Assembly (NCBI GenBank): GCA_039105265.1
Contig: JAPFFF010000041.1
Location: 310,001 to 374,000 of the forward strand
Source: Tritrichomonas musculus
Lineage: Eukaryota; Parabasalia; Tritrichomonadida; Tritrichomonadidae
Reading direction: 5' to 3'
DNA length: 64,000 nt
Position numbers and translations under genes: made by a program. Shown here one piece after another: positions 7,548 to 17,403 of this stretch (positions are counted from its first letter, which is position 1; every line of letters begins with the position of its first letter). Under the pieces are notes generated by a model. That model worked only from the letters and a program-made list of their open reading frames with translations, ran no database searches and was not told where the DNA came from.

Positions 7548-10352
7548 CTAGAATTCAGATGACTCGTCCTCCTTTGTCTCCTCCTCTTCTTCCTCCTCGT
7601 AGTCGTCCTCGATGATCTGGCTGTTTGGCAGCGTGATGCTCTTCACGTACACGGCAACAGGCTTCTGCGCCACGATGAAGTCGTACTCATACGAGTGCGC
7701 GCACCAGGGCAGCCCGAGTCCTGGCATGCCTGCGTCGGGCTGCGGGGGCGCGTTTGCCTTCTTCTGGGCCGCCTGCAGGTCTGCCTGGTCCTGCGTGCCT
7801 GGCAGGAAACCGCCAAGTCTCCTCAAAAAGTCGGCACTGTTCTCAGCAGGCGATGCGGCGACCTGCGCGGGCACCACTGCGTACGGAAAAGTGCCAACGT
7901 ACTCGGCAACACTCAGGGCGAGAGAGAGGAGAGACGTGGCGGTTGGCGCCCACAGGAACTGGATGTTCATCAAGAGCGAGTCAATGTCCGGTATGTAGAA
8001 ATCACTGCTTGTTTCATTTTTCACTTCACATATCATCTCCTTTTTTATTTCGACCACGTCGCTGTCCGGCGTGTCGCTGGAGTCTTCGAGGACGATGACT
8101 TCTTCTTCTTTCTTCACCTCGGCCAATGCCGCAGTGCTGTCTTCGCCTTGCACTTCCTCTTTCACTTCAGCAAGTTTTACGTCATCAACTTTTTGAGGCC
8201 TTTTTTGGTCAGATATTTCAATTTCTGCTATCTTGAACTCTCTGCCACTCCCGCGCCAGATGACATTGAATATGGCAACCAGAGGGCACAGCAGTGTTGT
8301 GTACGGAGCGGGCATCGTCTCGAACTGTCTCTGCGCGTCGTTGTAGAAGTATTTGAAAGCAGGGTGTCTCAAAAAGTTCTGCACAATCTCCTCGTTTGCG
8401 CTGAGCGCCTCGTAGACGAAGAGGAGGAAGATTGTCTGCGCACGATGGACATCGTCATCGTCAAATTTTGGCCTATTAATTTCAGGATTCAATAGAAAAC
8501 CGCCGCCGTTTCCGTGAATTTCAGTTTGAATCATGAAGGTGAAATAAAGGTCAAATAATTTCTTTGAAAAAGTGGATATTGCTGAACTTGAACTTCGCTC
8601 ACAAAAAGTGGATATTGAATTTCTCGCTGCATTGAAAATTTGTGGGACAAATGAAAAAATTGAATACTTTACAATACTTATCATGATCGATGGGTCAATC
8701 AATTCTTGGTGGTCGAAATAAGACGTGATAACTGATGCTGCAGGCAATAAAAAGCTTGGCATCAATTCGACCATATAAGAATTCAAAATTTTTTCATGAT
8801 TGGCAACAAATATCTTGATCTCTTCGTGAACTTCTTGAATCTCAAAAAGAAGAAAACTGACAAATTCAATCGGTAAATGGATGAGATAATAGACACACTC
8901 AAAAGTTTCGCTTATGAAATTACTTGAGAGTGACTTAATTTGATATCTGGTAATAAACTTGTAAATAAGACGAATGGTGCAGGCAATAAGATGTGTAACT
9001 TCGAATTTATCAAATTGTGGCTGAAGAGTCAGCATCTCAAAGAAAGTGTGGATTACAAATGTAATCCCATTGTAATGCTCGATAAAGAACTGGTACGTGT
9101 TCGATGGTTCATTAATCAAAAACCATAATAATACTGAATGAAAAACTCCGAGAAAAGGAAGAATCTTCTGTTTGTCTTCGTCAACCCGTGCCATTTCAAC
9201 AAGATCTGAAATTACTTCAGACAAATTCTTTATATCTGGGTGAAATGGCTTGACTATATTCAGAAAATGTTTGTTAATTGTAGGATGCGAATTAGCGTTG
9301 TTTTTGGAATTTTCTGAATCAATCTGTTTGAATATATTAAAAAATATGTTATTGTTTGGCGATTTCATTAGTTTTTTGAAGGATAATGTTGTATTCAATA
9401 ATATGAGCTCTTTCAAGAGTTCAATACCACAGCAATTGTCTAAAGCACAGAAAAAGTGGTGAAAAATATCTAATGTAGAAGGTTGCGTAGTAAGAATGTA
9501 AATTGCATGGCATAAAGAACCAAGAGTTAATTCACTATTGGTAATAAGTAGTTGAAAGATGTTACATTTCATTAAATCCAATCCAATGAAAGAATTTTCA
9601 TTATTATTACTATTTTTAAAATAATTATGTCGATCTAATCCTAGTGAAAATATAAATGAATTTGAATACTGAACAACAAAACATGCGTAAATTAAATCAG
9701 CATAAGTAAAATAATTTGATTTTTTCAAAATAACATAAGGATCGGGGAAATACCGAACTTTTTTATAGTCTATTGAGTTTAACATATCACAATAAGAAGA
9801 ATAATCAGGATGCAATTCATTAAATCTAGCTGAAGGCAAGGCCAAAGATATTGCCAAACATTTTACTGCTAATGAATTAGTATTCCCATCATATAAATAT
9901 TTATGAATTAATTTAGCTTGCTTTTCTTGAATATGAAATAAATGACCAAGAGAAATTGAAATCGGTAAATTTGAACAAAAGATGTCGTATAATGAAACAA
10001 TTTTTAATATTGATGAATATTTTTTATTTCGTTTATAAATGCTATCAAACATTACTTTTGATATTTGGAAAAAGGATGAATCTTGAAAATCATTTTTTCC
10101 TGACATATCTAAAAGAATAGGCATAAATCCAAACACTAAATTATCGATTTTAAGAGCATTTCCTTCCTTAATGTGAAATATTAATTCCATAAAAAATTGG
10201 TTTAAAGAATTTGAATTTAATGTATAATCAAATTTGGTATTTAAATTTAATTCGTTGAATTTTTGTATTGGATCATCTTGAGTGGTTGATATTAGTGAAT
10301 CCCAAGCATTTGGAGGATTAAAAAACTGAGAAAAATTCAAATTCGTTTTCAT
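7548..10352 (-). CDS. Unknown large helical protein with acidic tail
   Basis: 934 residues with no family that I recognise. The first 700 residues are predicted from composition to be mainly helical (long leucine/isoleucine/phenylalanine-spaced segments such as LLFEIQEVHEEIKIFVANHEK), consistent with an ARM/HEAT-like scaffold but not demonstrably one. Residues about 700-780 are acidic and repetitive (KLAEVKEEVQ, LAEVKKEEEV, DVVEIKKEM), and the C-terminus is a strong acidic run (DDYEEEEEEETKEDESSEF). No signal peptide or membrane segment. A TCAATCT lies a few bases before the ATG on the minus strand, initiator-like. As in its neighbour, the 3' part of the gene (about 7.5-8.5 kb) is clearly more G+C-rich than the 5' part. 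Confidence 0.7.
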   Translation of the reverse strand: MKTNLNFSQFFNPPNAWDSLISTTQDDPIQKFNELNLNTKFDYTLNSNSLNQFFMELIFHIKEGNALKIDNLVFGFMPILLDMSGKNDFQDSSFFQISKVMFDSIYKRNKKYSSILKIVSLYDIFCSNLPISISLGHLFHIQEKQAKLIHKYLYDGNTNSLAVKCLAISLALPSARFNELHPDYSSYCDMLNSIDYKKVRYFPDPYVILKKSNYFTYADLIYACFVVQYSNSFIFSLGLDRHNYFKNSNNNENSFIGLDLMKCNIFQLLITNSELTLGSLCHAIYILTTQPSTLDIFHHFFCALDNCCGIELLKELILLNTTLSFKKLMKSPNNNIFFNIFKQIDSENSKNNANSHPTINKHFLNIVKPFHPDIKNLSEVISDLVEMARVDEDKQKILPFLGVFHSVLLWFLINEPSNTYQFFIEHYNGITFVIHTFFEMLTLQPQFDKFEVTHLIACTIRLIYKFITRYQIKSLSSNFISETFECVYYLIHLPIEFVSFLLFEIQEVHEEIKIFVANHEKILNSYMVELMPSFLLPAASVITSYFDHQELIDPSIMISIVKYSIFSFVPQIFNAARNSISTFCERSSSSAISTFSKKLFDLYFTFMIQTEIHGNGGGFLLNPEINRPKFDDDDVHRAQTIFLLFVYEALSANEEIVQNFLRHPAFKYFYNDAQRQFETMPAPYTTLLCPLVAIFNVIWRGSGREFKIAEIEISDQKRPQKVDDVKLAEVKEEVQGEDSTAALAEVKKEEEVIVLEDSSDTPDSDVVEIKKEMICEVKNETSSDFYIPDIDSLLMNIQFLWAPTATSLLSLALSVAEYVGTFPYAVVPAQVAASPAENSADFLRRLGGFLPGTQDQADLQAAQKKANAPPQPDAGMPGLGLPWCAHSYEYDFIVAQKPVAVYVKSITLPNSQIIEDDYEEEEEEETKEDESSEF

Positions 10353-10892
10353 TTTATAGATTGACCATTACTTTAACCTTATAAGGTCTATTTTGATATA
10401 ATAATAAAAATATGAATATCTTAAAAAGATAGTAAAGAAAATAATTAATATAAATATGAATATCAAAAATATACAAAATTAATTTTAATTTGAAATGTAA
10501 AAAAAATCATTTTATTACCCAAAATATCATAAATAAGAATCTAGAGATTTATTCAAGAATTATATATATGTATTATCTTAGATAAGTAGTAATAATTCAG
10601 AGGATTTCAAAAAGTTCTTCATGGATCAATAATTATCAACCTTTTAGTTTCAATCAACTTATTATTCTCTTAAGTTGGTGGTGTTAAAAAGAATCATTTT
10701 GTTGAGTATCAATTATATTATTGTAAATTTGTTCATTTCAAGTACATACATGCTCATCATAAATAATAATATTTCTATAAATAAAATCAAAGACAAATAA
10801 CAAAAAAAATTTTATTTATAATAGAAAGCTTTATTTATTTTATTTTTTAAAAAAATAGAACATAAAATATAAAATAAAATAAAAAAAAATTC
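10353..10892. other. Intergenic spacer
   Basis: About 540 AT-rich bases. It contains A/T runs and nothing that I can assign as a gene, RNA or mobile element. Confidence 0.5.
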
Positions 10893-13800
10893 TTAATCAA
10901 TACTAATACCATTTTCTTTCAACAAAGACTTCAGTCTTTCATTTTCTTCCACGATTTTCTCAGCGTCCATTACCTGTTTTCTCAGCATCATCACTTCTGC
11001 CTCTTCGCCCTTCACCTTATTTGAGTTCTTGTAAGTCATTATCTCAGCCATCAGCGAATCGTTGACTGTGTTCAAGGCGTCGTTTTCCTTCTTCAAGTCC
11101 TCGACCTGCTTGAGGAGGACCTTGTAGACGTCCTCGCCCACCTGCACGAGCTGCTTGTCCAACTTTTTGTTCTCTTCGGCGAGCTTCATATTCTCTTCTT
11201 GAAGGACTTTGATACGAGCCATCAGCGCGTCCTTTTCGCTTTCGTCCTGCTGCTTCTTTGCCTTCGACAGCTTGAACGACGATGAAAGAGACTTGGCCTG
11301 AAGAGCAGCCTCGAGGCCAGCAACCTTGATCTGCAGCTCTTCGACTTCTTTTGCGGCATTGTTCTTCTCTCTCTCAAGTTCGTCGTTCTTCGCCTCAAGC
11401 TTCCGTATCTTCGAGGTGGCGATGAGGTTCGACGAAGAGCTGACTTCTTTCATCTCGTCGAGCTTCGTCTGCAGGAGGGAAATCTTGGACTCTTTCTCGC
11501 TCGATTTCGCTTCGATTGATGAGAGACGTCCTTTCGCTTCTTGCGCGGACTGCTCGGCTTCATCCTTCTTCGACTGAAGCTGCTCGATTTTCATGTTCAA
11601 GTCCTCGATTTGAAGGCTGAGCTTCTCGATGATCTCCTCGTTCGAGGGCTCGTTTTGCCCGCCAATTTCTGGAAGCTCAATCGACCTGGCAGTGACGCTT
11701 CCAAGCTCCGAGAATCTCGACTCGACTTCCTTCAGATGCTTGGATTGCTCGTCATTTTCGGCCTGAAGTTGGATGACTTTCGCGCGAAGCTCATCGTTCT
11801 CTTTCAGAAGATCTTCCGATGAAGTCGAAGCTTTCTCGAGTTGCTGAACTTGGCTGTTCAATGCGCTGATCTTCTCGTCTTGAGTGGCTGTGAGAGTAGT
11901 GAGCTCAGCCACTCTCGCTTTAAGCTCTTCTGCTTCGGCGGTCTTCGAATCTAAAAGATCCTTGCTCGCTGCTGCATCGGACTGGAGGCGTGAGAGCTCA
12001 TCCGCGTGAGCCTGAGAAGAAGAGGACTCCGCGGACTTCATCTGCTCTTGCAGAGATTGAAGCTGGGACTCGAGATCCGACGCTTTAGAGGCAAGCTCGT
12101 TCTTCTCATTTTCGAGTCCGTTTGCGCGGTTCTCTTGGTCTTGCTTCTGCTGTTCGAGCTCACCAATTCTGTTGTTTAAGTTGTTCTTCTCTTCTTCGAG
12201 TCCGTTGGCGCGGTTTTCTTGGTCCTGTCTCTGTTGTTCGAGTTCGTTGATTCTGTTGTTCAGGTTATTTTTCTCCTCTTCGAGTCCATTGGCGCGGTTC
12301 TCTTGGTCCTGCCTCTGTTGTTCAAGTTCTCGAACTCGACTCTCAAGTCCTGTGACTTTCTCAACTTCTGCTGCTTTCTCACTCGATATGGAGTTAGTGA
12401 TGTCTTCTTTCTGCTTCTCAAGTTCACTCACTTTTCCATTCAGTTCGTTGACTTGCTTCTCCAGTTCTCCATTCTTGCTGCTCAGCTCGTTCTTCTCACT
12501 TTCGAGTCCGTTTGCGCGGTTTTCTTGGTCTTGCTTCTGTTGTTCGAGTTCGTTGATTCTGTTGTTCAGGTTATTTTTCTCCTCTTCGAGTCCGTTTGCG
12601 CGGTTCTCTTGGTCCTGTCTCTGCTGTTCGAGTTCGCTGATTCTGTTGTTCAGATCGTTCTTCTCCTCTTCGAGTGAGTTTGCGCGGTTTTCTTGTTCTT
12701 GTCTCTGCTTTTCAAGCTCGCTGATTCTGTTGTTCAGATCGTTCTTCTCTTGCTCGTGTCCACTTGCCTGGTCCTCGTGCTGCTGCTTCTGTTGCTCGAG
12801 TTCGCCTACTTTTGCATTCAACTCGTTCTTCTCTTGCTCAAGTGAGTTTGCACGGTTTTCTTGGTCTCGCTTCTGCTGTTCGAGTTCGTTGATTCTGTTG
12901 TTCAGGTTGTTTTTCTCCTCTTCGAGTCCATTGGCGCGGTTTTCTTGGTCCTGTCTCTGTTGTTCGAGTTCTCGAACTCGACTCTCAAGTCCTGTGACTT
13001 TCTCAACTTCTGCTGCTTTCTCACTCGATATGGAGTTAGTGATGTCTTCTTTCTGCTTCTCAAGTTCACTCACTTTTCCATTCAGTTCGTTGACTTGCTT
13101 CTCCAGTTCTCCATTCTTGCTGCTCAGCTCGTTCTTCTCACTTTCGAGTCCGTTTGCGCGGTTCTCTTGTTCCTGCTTCTGCTGTTCGAGTTCGCTGACT
13201 CTGTTGTTCAGGTTGTTCTTCTCCTCTTCGAGTCCGTTTGCGCGGTTCTCTTGGTCTTGTCTCTGCTGTTCGAGTTCACCAATTCTGTTGTTCAGGTTGT
13301 TCTTCTCCTCTTCGAGTCCGTTTGCACGGTTCTCTTGTTCCTGCTTCTGCTGTTCAAGCTCGCTGACTTTGTTGTTCAGATCATTCTTCTCATTTTCGAG
13401 TCCGTTTGCGCGGTTCTCTTGGTCTTGTCTCTGCTGTTCGAGTTCGTTGATTCTGTTGTTTAGGTTGTTCTTCTCCTCTTCGAGTCCGTTTGCACGGTTT
13501 TCTTGTTCCTGCTTCTGTTGTAGAATGTCGTTCTTCTCTTTTTCTAGTCCGTTTGCACGGTTTTCTTGGTCTTGTCTTTGCTGTTCGAGTTCGTTGATTC
13601 TGTTGTTCAGGTTGTTTTTCTCCTCTTCGAGTCCATTGGCGCGGTTTTCTTGGTCCTGCCTCTGTTGTTCAAGTTCTCGAACTCGACTCTCAAGTCCTGT
13701 GACTTTCTCAACTTCTGCTGCTTTCTCACTCGATATGGAGTTAGTGATGTCTTCTTTCTGCTTCTCAAGTTCACTCACTTTTCCATTCAGTTCGTTGACT

Positions 13801-16760
13801 TGCTTCTCCAGTTCTCCATTCTTGCTGCTCAGCTCGTTCTTCTCACTTTCGAGTCCGTTTGCGCGGTTTTCTTGGTCTTGTCTCTGCTGTTCGAGTTCGT
13901 TGATTCTGTTGCTCAAGTTGTTCTTCTCCTCTTCGAGTCCGTTTGCACGGTTTTCTTGTTCCTGTCTTTGTTGTTCAAGCTCGCTTACTCTGTTGTTTAA
14001 GCTATTTTTCTCCTCTTCAAGTGAGTTAGCACGGCTCTCTTGTCCTTGCTTCTGCTGTTCAAATTCATTTAGCTTGTTGCTTAACTCGTTCTTCTCTTGC
14101 TCAAGTGAGTTTGCACGATTTTCTTGGTCTTGCTTCTGCTGTTCGAGTTCGTTGATTCTGTTGTTTAAGTTGTTTTTCTCCTCTTCGAGTCCGTTGGCGC
14201 GGTTTTCTTGGTCTTGCTTCTGCTGTTCGAGTTCGTTGATTCTGTTGTTTAGGTTGTTTTTCTCTTCTTCGAGTCCGTTTGCGCGGTTCTCTTGGTCCTG
14301 TCTCTGTTGTTCAAGTTCTCGAACTCGACTCTCAAGTCCTGTGACTTTCTCAACTTCTGCTGCTTTCTCACTCGATATGGAGTTAGTGATGTCTTCTTTC
14401 TGCTTCTCAAGTTCACTCACTTTTCCATTCAGTTCGTTGACTTGCTTCTCCAGTTCTCCATTCTTGCTGCTCAGCTCGTTCTTCTCACTTTCGAGTCCGT
14501 TTGCGCGGTTCTCTTGTTCCTGCTTCTGCTGTTCGAGTTCGCTGACTCTGTTGTTCAGGTTGTTCTTCTCCTCTTCGAGTCCGTTTGCGCGGTTCTCTTG
14601 TTCTTGTCTCTTCTTTTCAAGCTCGCCAACTCTGTTGTTTAGCTCATTTTTCTCTTGTTCGTGTCCGCTTGCCTGGCTCTCGTGCTGCTGCTCGAGTTCA
14701 TTGATTCTGTTGGTCAACTCGTTCTTCTCATTTTCAAGTCCGTTTGCGCGGTTCTCTTGGTCCTGTCTCTGCTGTTCGAGTTCGCTGACTCTGTTGCTCA
14801 GGTTGTTCTTCTCCTCTTCGAGTGAGTTTGCGCGGTTTTCTTGTTCCTGCCTCTGCTGTTCAAGCTCGCTCACTCTCTTGTTCAGATCGTTCTTCTCTTG
14901 CTCGTGTCCGCTTGCCTGGCTCTCGTGGTCTTGCCTCTGCTGCTCCAGTTCGCTCACTTTTGCATTCAACTCGTTCTTCTCTTGCTCGAGTCCGTTTGCA
15001 CGGTTCTCTTGGTCTTGCTTCTGCTGTTCGAGCTCACCAATTCTGTTGTTCAGGTTGCTCTTCTCTTCTTCGAGTCCTTTGGCGCGGTTCTCTTGGTCTT
15101 GTCTCTGCTGTTCGAGTTCGTTGATTCTGTTGTTCAGGTTGTTCTTCTCTTCTTCGAGTCCATTGGCGCGGCTTTCTTGTTCCTGTCTCTGCTGCTCGAG
15201 TTCGGCTATCTTTGCATTCAAGTCATTTTTAACTTGTTCGATTTCACTAGCTTTTTCTGAGCCTTGTTTTTCTATATCGGCCAGTTTGTTAGAAATTTCT
15301 TCTTTTTCTGAAGCAAGAACTGCGTTTTGGTTTTCTATTTCAGAGTATTTGCCCTTTAATTCTTGCAATACTTTTTCAAGATTATTTGCACGATTTTCTT
15401 GCTCGGCTTTTTGGGCTTCTAATTCAGATATTTTGTCACCTGATGAAGCTTTCTCTTGTGATTGATTTGCAAGTTGCTCTTTGATCGTCTCTCTTTCATT
15501 CATTACTTCTGCAATTTTCATATTAAGTTCTGAAACCATTGCTGTCAAGTCTTCCTTTTCAGTCATGGCATTTGTAAGCTTTCTTTCAAGATCAGCTGCT
15601 TGTTTCTCTTTTTCTGCTAGTTGATTAACAGCAGCATCTCTTTCATCAGCAAATTGTTTAACCATTTGGTTTAATGTTTTACTTTGCTCTTCAGCTGTTT
15701 GTATTTTAACTTCCATATCTTCCATATTTTTCAATTTTTCTTTGGCATCTTTTAATTCAGCTTCGCTTTTTTTAAGCTCTTCGTTTTCAGTTTGAGCTTG
15801 TTTTAATTGTTGGGATAAATCATCTTTTTCGACCGATAAATTTTGAATTACTGATTTGAAAGCCTCGGTTTGGTCTTGAAGAGTAGATAATTGAACATCT
15901 TGATCTTCTTTTTCGCTTTTGAGTTTTATATATAAAGTTTGAACTTCTTTTAACTCTTGGTTAGCTGCTTGTAAAGATTGAATTTCTTGATCTTTCTTTG
16001 CTAATTCAGATTTGATTTGGTCGAGCTCTTGGCTTGATATGGCATTTCCTTCTGCAAGTTTTTTGGATTTATCATCTGATTCGTTTGTACTTTGTGATGC
16101 AGCGTTTTCCTGTGTTGCTCCTTGAGGCTGTTCATCAGGAATACTTCCTCCTTCAGCTTTAACAGCTGCAGCATATTCATCATTAATATTTTTAAGTTGA
16201 CCATTAAAAGTTTCATCAATACTGTATATTTTCATAAGTTCTACTTTAAGATTTGCGACGCTTAAAAGTTTACTAAAATAATCATTGACTTTTGGAGGTA
16301 CCTTTCCTTTTTTGAATATACTAGGTAAATCTAATTTAACTATATCGCGAACTTGTCCTTTTAAAGGTAAAACCATTGCTTCGAATTTTTTAACATCATA
16401 ATGAGTTTGATAGAGTGGTTTATAGAGAAAGTCAGGATCGTTTTGTTCGTCGTACCATATTTGATCGAGAATAGGTAAAATCGATAAAAAGGCAGATTGA
16501 GGGTCAGACATATTTTTAATTGTATCAGTCATAATTTTAATTTTTTGATCAACAGTTTCAGCTTCATTAATATTTGAAAGTGTAACATTGATTTCAATTA
16601 AAAGATCGGCAATTTTAAGATCGACACCTGTTGGATGATTGGGATATCCTCTAGCGATTTCTGTTCCATATTCTGTTATACCAGCAAGAAGTTGTTTAAA
16701 TTTTTCAATAAGCTCTTCTTTGGCAGCATTGCATTTTGCTAACGCTGTAGATGCAGACAT
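10893..16760 (-). CDS. Giant coiled-coil protein built of 28-residue repeats
   Basis: 1,955 residues. Residues 1-190 form a unique N-terminal domain (starts SASTALAKCNAAKEELIEKF; includes DLPSIFKKGKVPPKVNDYF) that I do not recognise. From about residue 240 to the end the protein is coiled coil. The centre is a tandem array of four-heptad units of the type ELEQQRQDQENRANGLEEEK followed by NNLNNRIN, each 28 residues or 84 bases. Within it a distinct cassette (NGELEKQVNELNGKVSELEK then an ITNSISSEKAAEVEK segment) appears four times. Such proteins are often labelled viral A-type inclusion or golgin-like in trichomonads; a cytoskeletal or tethering rod is my inference. The bases TTCAAAGCATAAAATG at the start resemble the leader of the kinase gene at 29,123. 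Confidence 0.85.
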   Translation of the reverse strand: MSASTALAKCNAAKEELIEKFKQLLAGITEYGTEIARGYPNHPTGVDLKIADLLIEINVTLSNINEAETVDQKIKIMTDTIKNMSDPQSAFLSILPILDQIWYDEQNDPDFLYKPLYQTHYDVKKFEAMVLPLKGQVRDIVKLDLPSIFKKGKVPPKVNDYFSKLLSVANLKVELMKIYSIDETFNGQLKNINDEYAAAVKAEGGSIPDEQPQGATQENAASQSTNESDDKSKKLAEGNAISSQELDQIKSELAKKDQEIQSLQAANQELKEVQTLYIKLKSEKEDQDVQLSTLQDQTEAFKSVIQNLSVEKDDLSQQLKQAQTENEELKKSEAELKDAKEKLKNMEDMEVKIQTAEEQSKTLNQMVKQFADERDAAVNQLAEKEKQAADLERKLTNAMTEKEDLTAMVSELNMKIAEVMNERETIKEQLANQSQEKASSGDKISELEAQKAEQENRANNLEKVLQELKGKYSEIENQNAVLASEKEEISNKLADIEKQGSEKASEIEQVKNDLNAKIAELEQQRQEQESRANGLEEEKNNLNNRINELEQQRQDQENRAKGLEEEKSNLNNRIGELEQQKQDQENRANGLEQEKNELNAKVSELEQQRQDHESQASGHEQEKNDLNKRVSELEQQRQEQENRANSLEEEKNNLSNRVSELEQQRQDQENRANGLENEKNELTNRINELEQQHESQASGHEQEKNELNNRVGELEKKRQEQENRANGLEEEKNNLNNRVSELEQQKQEQENRANGLESEKNELSSKNGELEKQVNELNGKVSELEKQKEDITNSISSEKAAEVEKVTGLESRVRELEQQRQDQENRANGLEEEKNNLNNRINELEQQKQDQENRANGLEEEKNNLNNRINELEQQKQDQENRANSLEQEKNELSNKLNEFEQQKQGQESRANSLEEEKNSLNNRVSELEQQRQEQENRANGLEEEKNNLSNRINELEQQRQDQENRANGLESEKNELSSKNGELEKQVNELNGKVSELEKQKEDITNSISSEKAAEVEKVTGLESRVRELEQQRQDQENRANGLEEEKNNLNNRINELEQQRQDQENRANGLEKEKNDILQQKQEQENRANGLEEEKNNLNNRINELEQQRQDQENRANGLENEKNDLNNKVSELEQQKQEQENRANGLEEEKNNLNNRIGELEQQRQDQENRANGLEEEKNNLNNRVSELEQQKQEQENRANGLESEKNELSSKNGELEKQVNELNGKVSELEKQKEDITNSISSEKAAEVEKVTGLESRVRELEQQRQDQENRANGLEEEKNNLNNRINELEQQKRDQENRANSLEQEKNELNAKVGELEQQKQQHEDQASGHEQEKNDLNNRISELEKQRQEQENRANSLEEEKNDLNNRISELEQQRQDQENRANGLEEEKNNLNNRINELEQQKQDQENRANGLESEKNELSSKNGELEKQVNELNGKVSELEKQKEDITNSISSEKAAEVEKVTGLESRVRELEQQRQDQENRANGLEEEKNNLNNRINELEQQRQDQENRANGLEEEKNNLNNRIGELEQQKQDQENRANGLENEKNELASKASDLESQLQSLQEQMKSAESSSSQAHADELSRLQSDAAASKDLLDSKTAEAEELKARVAELTTLTATQDEKISALNSQVQQLEKASTSSEDLLKENDELRAKVIQLQAENDEQSKHLKEVESRFSELGSVTARSIELPEIGGQNEPSNEEIIEKLSLQIEDLNMKIEQLQSKKDEAEQSAQEAKGRLSSIEAKSSEKESKISLLQTKLDEMKEVSSSSNLIATSKIRKLEAKNDELEREKNNAAKEVEELQIKVAGLEAALQAKSLSSSFKLSKAKKQQDESEKDALMARIKVLQEENMKLAEENKKLDKQLVQVGEDVYKVLLKQVEDLKKENDALNTVNDSLMAEIMTYKNSNKVKGEEAEVMMLRKQVMDAEKIVEENERLKSLLKENGISID
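12124..15230 (-). repeat. 84-base tandem repeats with four higher-order cassettes
   Basis: Coding minisatellite inside the coiled-coil gene. The basic unit is 84 bases (28 residues, four heptads). A near-identical cassette marked by TCAACTTCTGCTGCTTTC on the plus strand occurs at 12361, 13003, 13708 and 14350, so the spacings are 642, 705 and 642 bases. All are multiples of three, so the frame is kept. Copies are almost identical at the DNA level, implying recent unequal exchange or gene conversion. Confidence 0.9.
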
Positions 16761-17403
16761 TTTATGCTTTGAATTATTTTCAAATTTTTTAAAAATACGA
16801 CCAAACTGTCTTTCAAAATTGATTTATAAAAATAACTTTCAATTCACAAATAAAAAAATAATCAAAATCAATTTTTTACATTAAACACTTGAAAATTGTG
16901 TTTAATTGATTTTAAAATACATTGTTATTTAACTTTTTAATAATTATTAAATATTTTTCCTTTACAAAATTAAAAAAAAAATATTTTATTTTTATTCTTT
17001 TTAAGATAATGATGATTTGGTTGGATTAATAGTTTTTCACTTTTTCAAGCTTTATAACTATCAAAGAATAAAAGATGATTTTAGTGAATATCTTTTTGAA
17101 AACTAAAAAAAAATGTTTTAATATGTGATAAAACGTATTTCAATATGAAGTAATATTGAAAAATGATAATTTGTTTTTAAACTCTTTTGAATTGTTATTT
17201 TTCAATATACCCTATAAACTATATTTACGTTAATAATTATCATTTCTAGTATAATGCCAACAATCCTTTTGATTTTTTTAAAAAATAAATAAAAAAAAAT
17301 TAACATTTTTACAAAATATTCTAATTCTATTTCAAGTTAATTTATCATAAATATACACATAAAAATAAAAAACATACGCATAAATTATTAGTCCAGCTTA
17401 ATA
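16761..17403. other. Intergenic spacer
   Basis: About 640 very AT-rich bases between two minus-strand genes. No recognisable gene or repeat. Confidence 0.5.

Noticed and set aside
7695-8495. 266-codon plus-strand frame opposite the unknown acidic-tail gene
   Set aside because: Lies in the G+C-rich part of the sense gene where stops are rare; no domain and composition unlike other proteins here.
12172-15465. A 1,097-codon open frame antisense to the giant coiled coil
   Set aside because: It mirrors the 84-base repeat; low-stop codon choice on the sense strand leaves the antisense open. Its product is a monotonous S/F/C repeat with no gene-like start or promoter.
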